A stretch of DNA of 64,000 nt from Halopseudomonas phragmitis (lineage in GTDB: Bacteria; Pseudomonadota; Gammaproteobacteria; Pseudomonadales; Pseudomonadaceae), in the NCBI RefSeq assembly GCF_002056295.1, contig NZ_CP020100.1:953501-1017500 (forward strand), written 5' to 3'. The notes under the pieces were generated by a model. It saw nothing but the letters and a program-made list of their open reading frames with translations. It was not told the DNA's origin and did no database searches. Of the stretch, positions 25,865 through 37,722 are shown piece by piece. Numbering within the stretch: position 1 is the stretch's first letter; each line of letters begins with the position of its first letter. The position numbers were made by a program, and so were the translations under genes.

Positions 25865-26875
25865 TCAAAACCCCTCAAGCACGATCTTGCCACGGGCCTG
25901 GTGGCTTTCCAGCAGGCGGTGGGCTCGCATCAGATTGGCGGCATTGATGTTGCCGTAGTGCTCGCCCAGAGTGGTACGCAGGGTACCTTGCTCGATCAGC
26001 CCGGCAACCCGGCTCAGCAGTCGGCCCTGCTCGGCCATGTCCGGTGTCTGGTGCAGACTGCGGGTATACATGAACTCCCAGTGCAGCGACAGGCTCTTGG
26101 GTTTGAGCTTGAGGATGTCGAGGCTGTCGAAGTCGTCGATCAGGCCGAGCTTGCCCTGCGGTGCCAGACATTCGACATACTGATCGAAATGCTCGCTGGT
26201 ATGGGTCAGCGAAGCGACCAGGTCAACCTGCTCGATCCCCAGCGCCTGCAGTTGCGGCAGCAGCGGCTGGTTGTGGTCGATCACCTGATGGGCACCCAGA
26301 TCCTTGACCCAATCGATGCTTTGCGGCCGCGAGGCGGTGGCTACCACGGTCAGGGCGGTCAGCTGCCTGGCCAGTTGCACCAGAATCGAGCCAACGCCAC
26401 CAGCGCCGCCCATCACCAGCAGGGTCTGGCCGGCACCGCCGCCCTCCAGTACCCCTAGCCGGTCAAACAGCAGTTCCCAGGCAGTGATGCTGGTCAACGG
26501 CAAGGCTGCCGCCTCGGCGTCGCTTAGACTCTGCGGCGCATGGCCGACAATGCGTTCATCGACCAGATGATACTCGGCATTGCAGCCGGGGCGGTTAAGT
26601 GCCCCGGCATAAAACACCCGGTCACCAGGCTTGAAGGCCTCAACCTCGGCACCCACCGCTTCGACGATTCCGACCGCATCCCAGCCCAGCACTTCAGCCT
26701 GGCCGTTCTGGGGGGCGCGGTTGCGACGAATTTTGGTGTCCACCGGATTGACCGCAATGGCCGCGACCTTGACCAGCAGATCACGCGGGCCGGGACTGGG
26801 CATCGGCAGCTCGAGGTCGATCAGGGCATCGGCGCGTTCAATAGTGCCTGCTTCAAGGTAGCCAACGGCTTTCAT
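25865..26875 (-). CDS. Zinc-type alcohol dehydrogenase / quinone oxidoreductase family protein
   Basis: 336 residues from MKAVGYLEAGTIERADALID (GGAG 7 nt upstream; an ATG five codons earlier is less well placed). MDR superfamily: GroES-like N-domain (LLVKVAAIAVNPVDTKIR) and Rossmann NADPH domain (LLVMGGAGGVGSILVQLARQLTALTVVATAS near 150-180). The structural and catalytic zinc cysteines are absent, as in the zinc-free quinone oxidoreductase branch, despite the common family name. It reduces small quinones or enones in characterised relatives. It follows the diguanylate cyclase/phosphodiesterase gene by 92 nt. Confidence 0.88.
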   Translation of the reverse strand: MKAVGYLEAGTIERADALIDLELPMPSPGPRDLLVKVAAIAVNPVDTKIRRNRAPQNGQAEVLGWDAVGIVEAVGAEVEAFKPGDRVFYAGALNRPGCNAEYHLVDERIVGHAPQSLSDAEAAALPLTSITAWELLFDRLGVLEGGGAGQTLLVMGGAGGVGSILVQLARQLTALTVVATASRPQSIDWVKDLGAHQVIDHNQPLLPQLQALGIEQVDLVASLTHTSEHFDQYVECLAPQGKLGLIDDFDSLDILKLKPKSLSLHWEFMYTRSLHQTPDMAEQGRLLSRVAGLIEQGTLRTTLGEHYGNINAANLMRAHRLLESHQARGKIVLEGF

Positions 26876-26967
26876 GGGGGACTCCGGCAATCAAAATAGT
26901 GAACAGACCCCATAATGACCGGCTTTGCCGGAAAGAAAAACCTGCCATATGTAGGGTTTATGTCGGG

Positions 26968-29900
26968 TCAGGGCAGCTCGATACTCATGCAGCGTGCGGC
27001 ATAGCGACTGAATTCATCTGCTGGCAATGGCCGGCTGTACAGGTAGCCCTGAGCAAACTGACAGCCGGCGCGCAGCAGAAAATCATGCTGGGCCTGGGTT
27101 TCTACTCCTTCGGCGAGGACTTGCAAACCCAGGCTGGTAGCCAGACTGATAGTACTGCGCACGATGGTGGCATCATCGTCGTCGCGCTCCAGATCATGGA
27201 CGAAGGATTGGTCGATCTTCAGTTTGTGCAAGCGAAAACGCTTGAGGTAGCTAAGCGAAGAATAGCCGGTACCAAAATCGTCCAGCGCCACCCGAACCCC
27301 GAGCTGATGCAGCCGCTCCATGGCCAGTACCGCAGTTTCAGGATCCTGCATGGTGATGCTTTCGGTCAGTTCCAGTTCCAGCGATGCGGCGCTCACCCCG
27401 GCGCGCTCCAGTCGCTCGGCTACCCGCTCGGGCAGATTAGCGGCACGAAACTGGGCCGCCGACAGGTTGACTGCTATGCACAACTCGGTATAGCCCTGGG
27501 CTTGCCAGCTACGAAGCTGGCGTAACGCCTGGCCCAGTACCCAGTCACCAATCGGCCCGATCAGACCGCTGCTTTCGGCAATCGGCACGAATTCAGCCGG
27601 CGGGACCCAGCCCAGCTCCGGATGTTTCCAACGCAGCAGAGCCTCGGCCCCGACCAGCCGGCCGCTGAGCAGTTCATGCTGGGGCTGAAAGTGCAGGCTC
27701 AGTTGATCCTGCTCCAGCGCCCGACGCAGCGCGTTCTCAAGTTTGAGGGTACGGACATAGTGGCTCTGCAGTTCCGGGGTGTAGAAGCTGTAGCCATTGC
27801 GTCCCTGCTGCTTGGCCCGGTACATGGCGATGTCAGCATTGGTATGCAACCCGGCCAGGGTATCGGCGTCGTCGGGATACAGGGCAATGCCGATCGAGGC
27901 GCTGACCGTCAGTTCATAACCGGCCACGCTCAGCGGCTGGCGCAGCAGGTCAAGGATTCGCTGGGCGCCGTGGACCGCGGTATTGGCGTCGACTTCCGGC
28001 AAGATCAGGATGAATTCGTCACCGCCAGTACGCGACAGTGTGTCCTCTTCACGCAGCTCCTGCCCCAGGCGCTCGGCAAAGGCCACCAGCAGGGCATCGC
28101 CAACCGCATGCCCCAGCGAATCATTGATGTTCTTGAAGTTATCCAGGTCAATGAACAGCAATGCCAGGCGCCCGCCGTGCCGCTCGGCCATGCTCAGCGC
28201 CAGACGCCCACGCTCCTCCAGCAGCGCCCGGTTGGGCAGGCCGGTCAGCGGATCGTAATAGGCCAGGCGATGAATCTGCTCTTCATCCTCCTTGCGCTGG
28301 GAAATATCACTGAAAATGGCGACATAATGGCTGGTCTGGCCGTCCTCATCCTCCATCCGTGAGACGCTAAGCCATTCCGGATAGAGCGAGCCGTCCTTGC
28401 GCCGGTGCCAGATCTCGCCCTGCCATTGACCATCGTGCTCAACATGCTCCCACAGTGCCTGATGGAAACTCTGATCATGTAGCCCCGAGGCCAACAGCTC
28501 TGGCTTTTGCCCGATGATTTCATCAGCCTGGTAGCCGGTAATCCGGGTAAAACCATGATTGACCATCACCACCCGCCGCTCGGCGTCGGTGATCAAAAAA
28601 CCATCACTGCTCTGCTCAAATACCCGGGCCGCCAACCGCAACTCCTCGGCGGCCCGCATGTTGTCGCTGATATCGATATGGGTGCCGACGACCAGCCCCT
28701 TGGGCTGCCCCTGCTCATCACGCAGCAAGCTGCCGCGCGACAGAATCCAGGTCCAGTCATGGGCCGCGTTACGCAACCGGAACTGGTTTTGGTACAGGTG
28801 ATCAGGCTGCTCCTCCAGATAGCTGGCAAAGCACTGCACCGCTCGCTCACGATCTTGCGGGTGGAGCAGCTCGATCCACAGTCCCAGCTGCTGACGCTCC
28901 GGGGGAAAGTCATCCGGATCGTAGCCGAGCATGCTGAAGAACTCGGGGCTGCAGCGTAGCTGCCGGGTTTTCCAGTCATACTCCCAGGCCCCGGTATTCG
29001 AGGCGCTGATAAACGACTGGTAACGGCCCAGCGCCGAGCGTGCCTGATCCTCGGCAGCACGAATCTGGCGAGTCCGCTGTTCAACCTGAGCCTCCAGATT
29101 GAGCCGATGCCAGCGCAGGCTCAACAGCAGCCAGCTCAGATAGCCGAGCAGCAGACTGAGCATCACACCCATGACCAACATCAGGGAAATACGCAGCGTC
29201 TCCAGTGGATCCTCGTTGTATTCGACACTCAGATCCCAGCGACTGTTGGGCAGATCCATCACGGTATTGACCTGCAAGGCAAAGGGCTCGGGGCGCGATT
29301 CCAGCAGAATTTCGCGCTCACCGTTGTGCGGGTTGAGTCGCCAGATCCGATAATGCTGCCCGGACTCCAGCAGGCTGACCAACTCGGGGATCCGGGCTAT
29401 CTGCTCCAGGCGCACGACTCCGTGTACCAGCCCCCACAAGCGCTCATGGCCCAGCTCATCACTGACAAAGACCGGCAGGCGGGCGGCAATGGCCGGCGAA
29501 CCGTCGGGCAAGTCGAAGCGACCGGTCAGGGTCAGACTCAGGTTGCGCACGGCGAACCAGGCGTCTTCAGCCTTTTGCGGATGCAGGAACAGATCCTGTC
29601 CCAGATCCCCTTCGTGCCCCTGCAAAGGCCAGATGTAGCGAATTCGCCCGGCTGGCGACAACCCCAGCACCGAAATACCGGGGAACTGCGGGACCAGGTC
29701 AGCGGCAAAATGCTCGAAATCATCGATCTCGCCACCGCTATAACGTACCACCGCCGCCAGCGTGTGGGTTACGCCGAAGGCCCGCTCGAGAAAGGTTTGC
29801 ACCCCCAGCGCATGCACTGCGGCCACAGCTTCGAACTGGCGCAGCCGATGATCCTGTTCCAGACGTACCAGATAATGAATCGCCAGGCCCATCAATAGAG

Positions 29901-29979
29901 CACTCGCCAGACACACCAACACCGCCGTCAACCAAAAGCGCAGCGGCGCACGGGGGGTGGTCCGGGCAAACTCAGACAT
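26968..29979 (-). CDS. CHASE-PAS-PAS-GGDEF-EAL cyclic-di-GMP signalling protein
   Basis: 1003 residues from MSEFARTTPRAPLRFW. An N-terminal membrane helix (about 14-36) and a second one near 270-292 flank a periplasmic CHASE-like sensor (GVTHTLAAVVRYSG, FPGISVLGLSPAGRIRYIWPL). Two PAS/PAC units follow, about 330-440 and 455-565. The GGDEF domain has an intact RTGGDEF with the inhibitory RxxD (REED) five residues before it. The EAL domain shows EALLRW, NLSAAQF, ELTES, DDFGTGYSS, KIDQSFV and EGVET, all metal and catalytic residues present. Both synthesis and hydrolysis of c-di-GMP are possible; the net activity cannot be read from sequence. Confidence 0.92.
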   Translation of the reverse strand: MSEFARTTPRAPLRFWLTAVLVCLASALLMGLAIHYLVRLEQDHRLRQFEAVAAVHALGVQTFLERAFGVTHTLAAVVRYSGGEIDDFEHFAADLVPQFPGISVLGLSPAGRIRYIWPLQGHEGDLGQDLFLHPQKAEDAWFAVRNLSLTLTGRFDLPDGSPAIAARLPVFVSDELGHERLWGLVHGVVRLEQIARIPELVSLLESGQHYRIWRLNPHNGEREILLESRPEPFALQVNTVMDLPNSRWDLSVEYNEDPLETLRISLMLVMGVMLSLLLGYLSWLLLSLRWHRLNLEAQVEQRTRQIRAAEDQARSALGRYQSFISASNTGAWEYDWKTRQLRCSPEFFSMLGYDPDDFPPERQQLGLWIELLHPQDRERAVQCFASYLEEQPDHLYQNQFRLRNAAHDWTWILSRGSLLRDEQGQPKGLVVGTHIDISDNMRAAEELRLAARVFEQSSDGFLITDAERRVVMVNHGFTRITGYQADEIIGQKPELLASGLHDQSFHQALWEHVEHDGQWQGEIWHRRKDGSLYPEWLSVSRMEDEDGQTSHYVAIFSDISQRKEDEEQIHRLAYYDPLTGLPNRALLEERGRLALSMAERHGGRLALLFIDLDNFKNINDSLGHAVGDALLVAFAERLGQELREEDTLSRTGGDEFILILPEVDANTAVHGAQRILDLLRQPLSVAGYELTVSASIGIALYPDDADTLAGLHTNADIAMYRAKQQGRNGYSFYTPELQSHYVRTLKLENALRRALEQDQLSLHFQPQHELLSGRLVGAEALLRWKHPELGWVPPAEFVPIAESSGLIGPIGDWVLGQALRQLRSWQAQGYTELCIAVNLSAAQFRAANLPERVAERLERAGVSAASLELELTESITMQDPETAVLAMERLHQLGVRVALDDFGTGYSSLSYLKRFRLHKLKIDQSFVHDLERDDDDATIVRSTISLATSLGLQVLAEGVETQAQHDFLLRAGCQFAQGYLYSRPLPADEFSRYAARCMSIELP

Positions 29980-30083
29980 GGTTCGGCAAACTCGGTGAGG
30001 GGGGCAACGGTAGGCACATCGAAGCATCCACCTTGGTCAATGTTGTTATGGTCAGTCCGTTGCAGGCAGCATGCACACTAAGG

Positions 30084-31154
30084 CTAGCACGCCGCGCTTG
30101 AGTTGTCGCAGTTGGCGGACTCGTCCAGCAAGGCCTCCAGACGCTGCCGACGCTGTGGCGCCGCAACCCCGCCCAGAGCCTTGACCTCAGCATGAAACGC
30201 CGGCCAATCCTCACCCAGTTGCTGAAATAACCGTTCGAACGCCGGCACCCACTGGTCATACAAGCCAAACGGCAGCAGGCTGGCATTGTTCAAGGGTCTG
30301 ACGAACCAGCCATCGAAACGCCGGCTGCCATCCCAGCGCTGATCGCGCCAATCCTGGTAGCGCTGCTGCAGCTCGGCCAGCATTTGCTGCTTGCCTTCAC
30401 GCTTGGCCTGATCGTCCAGCTCACTGGCATACAGCTGCGCCAATTGCCGCCGGGTATCCAGCATCAGTTCGGTGAACTCCCGTCCCTGGCGGGCCTGACG
30501 CGGATCCTCAGCGGGCTGACCGCGCTGCTCGCGCCACTGACGCAAGCCCTGCTGTTCGACGAAGCTGGCGTAGGATTCGTTGAAGCTGGTGTCGTCACGC
30601 ACATAGAAATGCTGGTGGGCCAGTTCATGGAAAATCAGCCCGGCCAGATAATCATCTCCCCAGTGCAGCATGGAGCTGAGCAGCGGGTCGTCGTACCAAC
30701 CCAGGGTTGAGTAGGCCGGCACCGGGCCGACATAGACATCCATGCCCCTGGCCTGCCAGCGCTTGGCCTCGGCTTCGGCCCGTGCCTCGTTGAAGTAGCC
30801 CCGGTAGGCAATGCAGCCGGCCAGCGGGTAGCAGTGCTCGATCGGCTTGAGCGACAGTTCCGGGGTGACGAATACATTCCATAACACGTAGCTGCGCGGC
30901 AATTGGGCATAGCGGGTATAGCTGGGGTTGTCCGGTAACCCCAACTGCTCGCTGGCGAACCGCCGGGCCTCCAGCGCCAGCGCCAGGCGCGCCTGCAAGG
31001 CCGGGTCGGCCTCCGGGTCAGCCAGAATATCCGCAACCGGCACCGCCAGACGCATGACCTCGCGCTGGCCCTGCCAGGCCTGATGCAGATACTCGACCCG
31101 GGCGCAGCCCGCCAACCACAACAGCCCCAGCGCCAACCACAACAGTCTGTTCAC
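30084..31154 (-). CDS. Zinc aminopeptidase-like lipoprotein (PF10023 type)
   Basis: 356 residues with a GTG start whose TGA-overlap (GTGA) couples it to trpI, and GGAGGAG 5 nt upstream. The N-terminus [17 protein letters not shown] is a lipoprotein signal with lipobox LAGC. The metalloprotease motif HELAHQ ([27 protein letters not shown]) gives two His ligands and the catalytic Glu, with a downstream Glu as third ligand. This fits the family of predicted aminopeptidases (PF10023); the substrate is unknown. It should be outer-membrane anchored. Confidence 0.86.
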   Translation of the reverse strand: MNRLLWLALGLLWLAGCARVEYLHQAWQGQREVMRLAVPVADILADPEADPALQARLALALEARRFASEQLGLPDNPSYTRYAQLPRSYVLWNVFVTPELSLKPIEHCYPLAGCIAYRGYFNEARAEAEAKRWQARGMDVYVGPVPAYSTLGWYDDPLLSSMLHWGDDYLAGLIFHELAHQHFYVRDDTSFNESYASFVEQQGLRQWREQRGQPAEDPRQARQGREFTELMLDTRRQLAQLYASELDDQAKREGKQQMLAELQQRYQDWRDQRWDGSRRFDGWFVRPLNNASLLPFGLYDQWVPAFERLFQQLGEDWPAFHAEVKALGGVAAPQRRQRLEALLDESANCDNSSAAC

Positions 31155-32032
31155 ACTTGCTCCTCCAGCCAGCCCAGCAACGCCTGGGCCTGGCTCTGGT
31201 TGTGCCGGGCCGGCACCCACAGCCCCAGAGAATGCCCGGTTTCGACAAAGCCCCAAGGCGCCAGCAAGCGACCTTCGGCCAGATCGTCCGCCACCAGCAA
31301 CTGCGGCGCAATTGCCACCCCCAGCCCGGCCAGTGCCGCCTCCAGCAGGTAGTACAGATGCTCGAAACCCTGGGCCTGATTCAGTGCCTGCGGTTCAAGC
31401 TGCTGGGCCCTGGCCCAATCGGCCCAGGCCTGTGGCCGCGAGCGGGTATGCAGCAACGGCTCGGTGGTCAGAATCTGCGCGCTTTGCCCATGCAGCCGCT
31501 GGGCGCCGGCATAGCGCGGGCTGAACACCGGGCCGATCCGTTCCTTGGCTACAGGATAGACCTGCATGTCGGCCGGCCAGGGCGGCGCGGCGAACATCAG
31601 GGTAGCGCTGACCCCGGGCCGACGCGGGTCCAGCTCTCCCTCGCTGGCCGACAGGTGCAGGTTGAGCTGGGGCAACTGGCGCTGCAGCCGATCCAGCCGG
31701 GGAATGAACCAGCGCGCCAGCAGACTGCCGGGACAGGCCAGCAGGAACGGCGCAGCCTGCTCGGCCTGACGGATATCCTCACAGGCCAGTCGCAGTTGCC
31801 CGAAAGCCTCACCGCAGGCATCGCGCAGGCGCCGCCCGGCGGCGGTCAGGCGCAATCCTCGTCCCGCCTTGTCGAACAGCGCCACCCCCAATTCCTGCTC
31901 CAGCGTGCGGATCTGACGACTGACCGCACCGTGGGTGACATGTAGCGCCTCTGCCGCCTGGCTCACACTTTCCAGTCGGGCGGCGACCTCGAAGGCCTTA
32001 AGCGCATTAAGTGATGGAAGATCTCTGGCCAT
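31151..32032 (-). CDS. trpI: LysR-type regulator TrpI
   Basis: 293 residues. The N-terminal winged helix-turn-helix ([43 protein letters not shown]) is followed by the effector domain. It is divergent from trpBA with 98 nt between start codons, exactly the arrangement of TrpI in Pseudomonas, where indole-3-glycerol phosphate activates trpBA through TrpI. The close GcvA-like sequence ([27 protein letters not shown]) is expected of TrpI. Confidence 0.9.
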   Translation of the reverse strand: MARDLPSLNALKAFEVAARLESVSQAAEALHVTHGAVSRQIRTLEQELGVALFDKAGRGLRLTAAGRRLRDACGEAFGQLRLACEDIRQAEQAAPFLLACPGSLLARWFIPRLDRLQRQLPQLNLHLSASEGELDPRRPGVSATLMFAAPPWPADMQVYPVAKERIGPVFSPRYAGAQRLHGQSAQILTTEPLLHTRSRPQAWADWARAQQLEPQALNQAQGFEHLYYLLEAALAGLGVAIAPQLLVADDLAEGRLLAPWGFVETGHSLGLWVPARHNQSQAQALLGWLEEQV

Positions 32033-32130
32033 GGCTATCTGTCAGCTTTTCTCACAGGTTGGAGCTATCTTATCGATTTTTTCCGGCGCCTGTTCAACCT
32101 AACCTGTGGCTACTGTTTCAGGAGGTTGCC
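32033..32130. promoter_or_regulatory. trpI-trpBA divergent control region
   Basis: This 98-bp gap must hold both promoters and the TrpI sites. CTGTCAGCTTTTCTCACAG-like dyad symmetry is visible around 32040-32058, and TTATCGATTTTTTCC follows. The trpB ribosome site GGAGGT is at 32121-32126. Precise boxes cannot be assigned from sequence alone. Confidence 0.55.
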
Positions 32131-33339
32131 ATGTCCACACCCCGTTATCGCCGCCAAGCCGACGCGCTGGGCCAATTCGGCCAGTTCGGTGGCCGCTTCG
32201 TCGCCGAGAATCTGATGCCGCTGGTTCTGGAACTGGAGCAGGCCTTCAATCAGGCCCTGATCGAGCCTGACTTTATAGCCGAGCTGGACCGTTTTCAGGC
32301 CGAGTTCGTCGGCCGCCCCAGCCCGCTGTATTTCGCCGAGCGCCTGACCGAGCAGTATGGCGGCGCCCGGATCTTCTTCAAGCGCGAGGAGCTCAACCAT
32401 ACCGGCGCGCACAAGATCAACAACTGCATCGGCCAAATCCTGCTTGCCAGGCGCATGGGCAAGACCCGCATCATTGCCGAAACCGGCGCCGGCATGCACG
32501 GGGTAGCGACTGCCACGGTGGCGGCCCGCTTTGGCCTGGAATGCGTGGTCTACATGGGCGCTACCGATATCCAGCGCCAGCGCGACAATGTTGCCCGCAT
32601 GCGCCTGCTCGGCGCCCGGATCGTGCCGGTGAACTCGGGAACCGGGACCCTCAAGGACGCCATGAACGAAGCCCTGCGCGACTGGGTGACCCACATCGAC
32701 AACAGCTATTACCTGATCGGCACCGTGGCCGGCCCACACCCGTACCCAACCATGGTCCGCGAGTTCCAGGCGGTGATCGGCCGGGAAACCCGCGAGCAGA
32801 TGCTGACCCGCGAAGGTCGGCTGCCAGACAGCCTGATCGCCTGCATCGGCGGCGGCTCCAATGCTATGGGCCTGTTCCACCCCTTTCTCGACGACCCCGA
32901 GGTGCAGATCATCGGCGTCGAGGCCGCCGGTCACGGGCTCGCCAGCGGCCTGCACGCCGCCAGCCTGCAAGGCGGCACACCCGGCGTACTGCACGGCAAC
33001 CGCACCTATCTGCTGCAGAACGCCGACGGTCAGATCACCGACGCCCATTCGATCTCGGCCGGGCTCGACTATCCCGGGATCGGCCCTGAACATGCCTGGT
33101 TGCACGAGCAGGGGCGGGTCGAATACGTCGCCATCAACGACCAACAGGCGCTGGCGGCCTTCCATAACTGCTGCCGTCGCGAAGGCATCATCCCGGCCCT
33201 GGAAACCGCCCACGCCCTGGCCGAAGTGGCCCGGCGTGCGCCTGATCTGCCGACCGATCACCTGCTGGTGGTCTGCCTGTCCGGCCGTGGCGACAAGGAC
33301 ATGCCGACCGTACTGCAACTGATGGAGGAACAGGCATGA
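32131..33339 (+). CDS. trpB: Tryptophan synthase beta subunit
   Basis: 402 residues from [21 protein letters not shown], with GGAGGT 5 nt before; an earlier in-frame ATG falls inside the trpI start and is rejected. The PLP lysine is Lys95 ([14 protein letters not shown]), and the phosphate loop is [10 protein letters not shown]. It condenses indole with serine. It overlaps trpA by 4 nt. Confidence 0.97.
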   Translation: MSTPRYRRQADALGQFGQFGGRFVAENLMPLVLELEQAFNQALIEPDFIAELDRFQAEFVGRPSPLYFAERLTEQYGGARIFFKREELNHTGAHKINNCIGQILLARRMGKTRIIAETGAGMHGVATATVAARFGLECVVYMGATDIQRQRDNVARMRLLGARIVPVNSGTGTLKDAMNEALRDWVTHIDNSYYLIGTVAGPHPYPTMVREFQAVIGRETREQMLTREGRLPDSLIACIGGGSNAMGLFHPFLDDPEVQIIGVEAAGHGLASGLHAASLQGGTPGVLHGNRTYLLQNADGQITDAHSISAGLDYPGIGPEHAWLHEQGRVEYVAINDQQALAAFHNCCRREGIIPALETAHALAEVARRAPDLPTDHLLVVCLSGRGDKDMPTVLQLMEEQA

Positions 33340-34127
33340 ACAGCCAACGCATTGAGCACCGCTTTGCCGAACTGCGCTCCGACAAGCGTGCCGCACTGGT
33401 CACCTATCTGTGCGCCGGCGATCCGGATTACTCCACTAGTCTGGCGCTGCTCCAGGGCCTGCCCCAGGCTGGCGCCGACCTGATCGAGCTGGGCATGCCG
33501 TTCAGCGACCCGATGGCCGATGGCCCGACCATCCAGGCTGCTACCCAGCGGGCACTGCAGGCCGGCCAGAGTCTGGCGCGCACGCTGGCGCTGGTGCGCG
33601 ACTTTCGCCGCAGCGATCAGCACACCCCGCTGGTGCTGATGGGCTATTACAACCCGATCTATCGGTTTGGCGCTGAAGCCTTCATCGCCGCAGCGGCCGA
33701 CGCCGGCGTCGATGGTTTGCTGATTGTCGACCTCCCCGCCGAACACGATCAGGAGCTGGGACCACTGGCCCGTGCCGCCGGCATCCGGATGATTCGCATG
33801 ACCACCCCGGGCACCGATGCCCAGCGCCTGTCCAGGCTGCTGGAGCAGGCCGAAGGCTTTATCTACCACGTTGCGCTCAATGGCGTGACCGGAGTCGGCC
33901 AAGCCGACAGCGCCAGTGTCGCCAGCAGCCTGGAGCGCATTCGCCAGCAGACGACACTGCCGCTGTGTGTGGGCTTTGGCGTACGCCAGCCTTCGCAGGC
34001 CGCAGCCCTGGCACAGTTGGCCGAAGGGGTGGTGATCGGTTCAGCGCTGGTCGAACGGCTGCAGGAGCAGGGGGTGGATGCGGCTCTGGCACTGGTACGG
34101 GAACTGGCCGCCGCGCTCAGACCCTAG
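33336..34127 (+). CDS. trpA: Tryptophan synthase alpha subunit
   Basis: 263 residues, TIM barrel. Catalytic Glu in [19 protein letters not shown] (about residue 49) and Asp in LIVDLPAEH are present, with the phosphate-binding GFGVRQPSQ near 215. It cleaves indole-3-glycerol phosphate and channels indole to TrpB. Its TAG stop is supplied by the CTAG that borders the small inverted-repeat element at 34128-34173. Confidence 0.97.
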   Translation: MNSQRIEHRFAELRSDKRAALVTYLCAGDPDYSTSLALLQGLPQAGADLIELGMPFSDPMADGPTIQAATQRALQAGQSLARTLALVRDFRRSDQHTPLVLMGYYNPIYRFGAEAFIAAAADAGVDGLLIVDLPAEHDQELGPLARAAGIRMIRMTTPGTDAQRLSRLLEQAEGFIYHVALNGVTGVGQADSASVASSLERIRQQTTLPLCVGFGVRQPSQAAALAQLAEGVVIGSALVERLQEQGVDAALALVRELAAALRP

Positions 34128-34177
34128 GGTCTGTACGAACAGTCACCGAGCGTAGGCACTTTTCGTACAGGCCCTAG
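34124..34177. mobile_element. 46-bp mini inverted-repeat element with flanking CTAG, between trpA and aroE
   Basis: GGTCTGTACGAA (34128-34139) and TTCGTACAGGCC (34162-34173) are inverted copies with one mismatch, and similarity continues inward (AGT). Direct CTAG copies flank it (34124-34127 and 34174-34177). The trpA stop TAG and the aroE stop TAG (minus strand) both lie in these flanks. CTAG fits the YTAR target duplication of IS5-type elements, so a tiny non-autonomous element is likely; as RNA it would fold into a 16-bp stem and could serve as a bidirectional terminator. Confidence 0.6.
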
Positions 34178-34979
34178 CGGAGTGCCGCCAATACTGGGCC
34201 GGTATCCGGGCGCACGCCACGCCACAATTGGAACGCTTCGGCGGCCTGCTCGACCAGCATGCCCAAGCCGTCGATGCAACGTGCTGCGCCGTGTTCAGCG
34301 GCCCAGCGGTTGAAGGTCGTTGGTTCCTTGGCGTACATCATGTCATAACAGACCGTGTGACCGGGCTGGATCAGCTTGGGCGAGATCGCCGGCAGCTCAC
34401 CTGCGAGACTGGCCGAGGTGGCATTGATGATCAGATCGACCGGTTCTTCGATCCAGTCGAACCCGGCAGCGCTGATCGGGCCCTGATCGACAAACAGCGC
34501 CGCCAGTTGCTCGGCCTTGGCCACCGTGCGATTGACTACGCAGAGCTGTTCGGGTGCCGCATCAAGAATCGGCTGAATCACCCCGCGAGCAGCGCCACCA
34601 GCACCCACCAGCAAAATCCGCAGGCCCTTGAGCGCCAGGCCGTGGTTGATCTGGATATCACGCACCAGCCCCTTGCCATCGGTGTTGTCGCCCAGCAGCC
34701 GGCCATCGGCCAGACGCTTGATGGTATTCACCGCACCCGCGCGCTCAGCGGCCGGCGTCCGCTCATCCACCAACGCCCAGGCCTGCTCCTTGAACGGCAC
34801 CGTGACATTGACCCCCAGCCCGCCCACGAAGAACTCGCGCAGGCTGCCAGCGAAATCATCCAGCGGCGCCAGCAGTGCCTCGTAACTCATCGCCTGACCG
34901 GTCTGGGCGGCAAACTGAGCATGAATCTGTGGCGACTTGCTGTGACTGATCGGATTACCGATCACTGCGTATCTGTCCA

Positions 34980-34980
<1 letters not shown>
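34174..34980 (-). CDS. aroE: Shikimate dehydrogenase (NADP)
   Basis: 268 residues. Substrate site [16 protein letters not shown] (7-22) and [11 protein letters not shown] (about 100-110), NADP loop [17 protein letters not shown] near 125-140 and the basic NRT motif that selects NADP. It reduces 3-dehydroshikimate in aromatic amino-acid synthesis. It overlaps hemF by 1 nt (ATGA). Confidence 0.96.
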
Positions 34981-36481
<1,501 letters not shown>

Positions 36482-36538
36482 GTTGTCGCTCCCGTTGATT
36501 GCCTGTGGCTGCGACAGTAGCCGAGCCAGGCTGACAGC

Positions 36539-37648
36539 TCAAGCCGGGCGCCGACAATAACCGGCAGGGCCGTGCAGAACCAGGCCTTCCAGCTCCAGAT
36601 CCATCAGCCGCTGCAACACCACATGCACCGGCTGACCACTCTGCTCGCTGAGCCAGTCGACACTGACCGGTTCGTTGTCAAGCCAGCGCCACAACGGATT
36701 GTCGCTACGACGTGGGTCTTCACTCGGCTGCAAGGCCTGACACAAAGGCTGGTGCAGAACCCGCAGCACATCGTTGACGGTTTCCACCAGATGCGCGCCA
36801 TCACGCAACAAGCGGTGACAGCCGCGAGCCTGGGGGTTGTGGATTGAGCCGGGCATGGCGAACACCTCGCGGTTCTGTTCCAGAGCCAGGCGCGCGGTAA
36901 TCAGCGAGCCGCTGTTGAGGCTGGCCTCGACCACCAGGGTGCCCAGACTCAAGCCACTGATAACCCGGTTGCGACTGGGAAACTGTCCTGGTTGCGCCTT
37001 GGTGTCGGGCCAGAACGCCGACACCAGTGCTCCACCCGAGGCGACGATGGTCTCGGCCAGACCGGCATGACGTTTCGGGTAACAACAATCCAGCCCGGTA
37101 CCCCAGACCGCCACGGTATGCCCTCCGGCTTCCAGCGCGCCCTGATGACAGGCGCCATCAATACCCAGGGCCATACCACTGGTCACGCACAATCCGCTGG
37201 CGGCGAAGGCACTGGCGAACTCGCGAGCGGTTGCCGCCCCACGCGGACTCGGATGACGGGTGCCAACCATGGCCAGTTGCGGATCCTGCAGCAGCGCCGG
37301 ATTGCCACGCACGAACAGCACCGCCGGAGGATCAGCAATCTGGCGCAACAGCTCGGGATAGTCCGGTTCACCCAGACACAGAACATGCTGACCTGGCTGC
37401 TCCGACCATTGCCAGGCCAAGGCCAAGCGCTGTTTCAACTCCTGGTCCTGACCAGCCCGCAAACGCAACAGCGCTTCCAGCGCACGCGGACTCATACCCA
37501 TCGCCTTCAGGCTTGAGGGCGTGCTGCTGAGCAAGGCTACGGGATCGGGTTGAACATCAAACAGACGGCGCAGCGAACGGGCTCCCAGGCCCTCGAGCAA
37601 CGCCAACGTCAGCCAGGCCTCGTGCCGGGCGGGAGACAGGCTAGTCAT
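36539..37648 (-). CDS. dprA: DNA-processing protein DprA
   Basis: 369 residues. N-terminal helical SAM-like region, central Rossmann-like domain (AMVGTRHPSPRGAATAREFASA, GMALGIDGACHQGALEAGGHTVAVWGTGLD, then FPSRNRVISGLSLGTLVVEASLNSGSLITA) and a C-terminal winged helix (about 310-369). It loads RecA on incoming single strands in transformation. Confidence 0.95.
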   Translation of the reverse strand: MTSLSPARHEAWLTLALLEGLGARSLRRLFDVQPDPVALLSSTPSSLKAMGMSPRALEALLRLRAGQDQELKQRLALAWQWSEQPGQHVLCLGEPDYPELLRQIADPPAVLFVRGNPALLQDPQLAMVGTRHPSPRGAATAREFASAFAASGLCVTSGMALGIDGACHQGALEAGGHTVAVWGTGLDCCYPKRHAGLAETIVASGGALVSAFWPDTKAQPGQFPSRNRVISGLSLGTLVVEASLNSGSLITARLALEQNREVFAMPGSIHNPQARGCHRLLRDGAHLVETVNDVLRVLHQPLCQALQPSEDPRRSDNPLWRWLDNEPVSVDWLSEQSGQPVHVVLQRLMDLELEGLVLHGPAGYCRRPA

Positions 37649-37682
37649 GGATCATCCTTGATCGGGGGAAGACTGACAGCAA

Positions 37683-37704
37683 GACGCCACCCGCAGGTGG
37701 CGTC
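37683..37704 (-). terminator. Terminator after the LysM gene
   Basis: GACGCCACC (37683-37691) and GGTGGCGTC (37696-37704) pair perfectly around CGCA, followed on the minus strand by TTGCTGT. It lies 19 nt past the LysM stop and 34 nt before dprA. Confidence 0.65.
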
Positions 37705-37722
37705 AGCAGTACATCAGAGGTT

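Noticed and set aside
32110-33396. A 428-codon minus-strand open frame
   Set aside because: Antisense to trpB, which is unambiguous.
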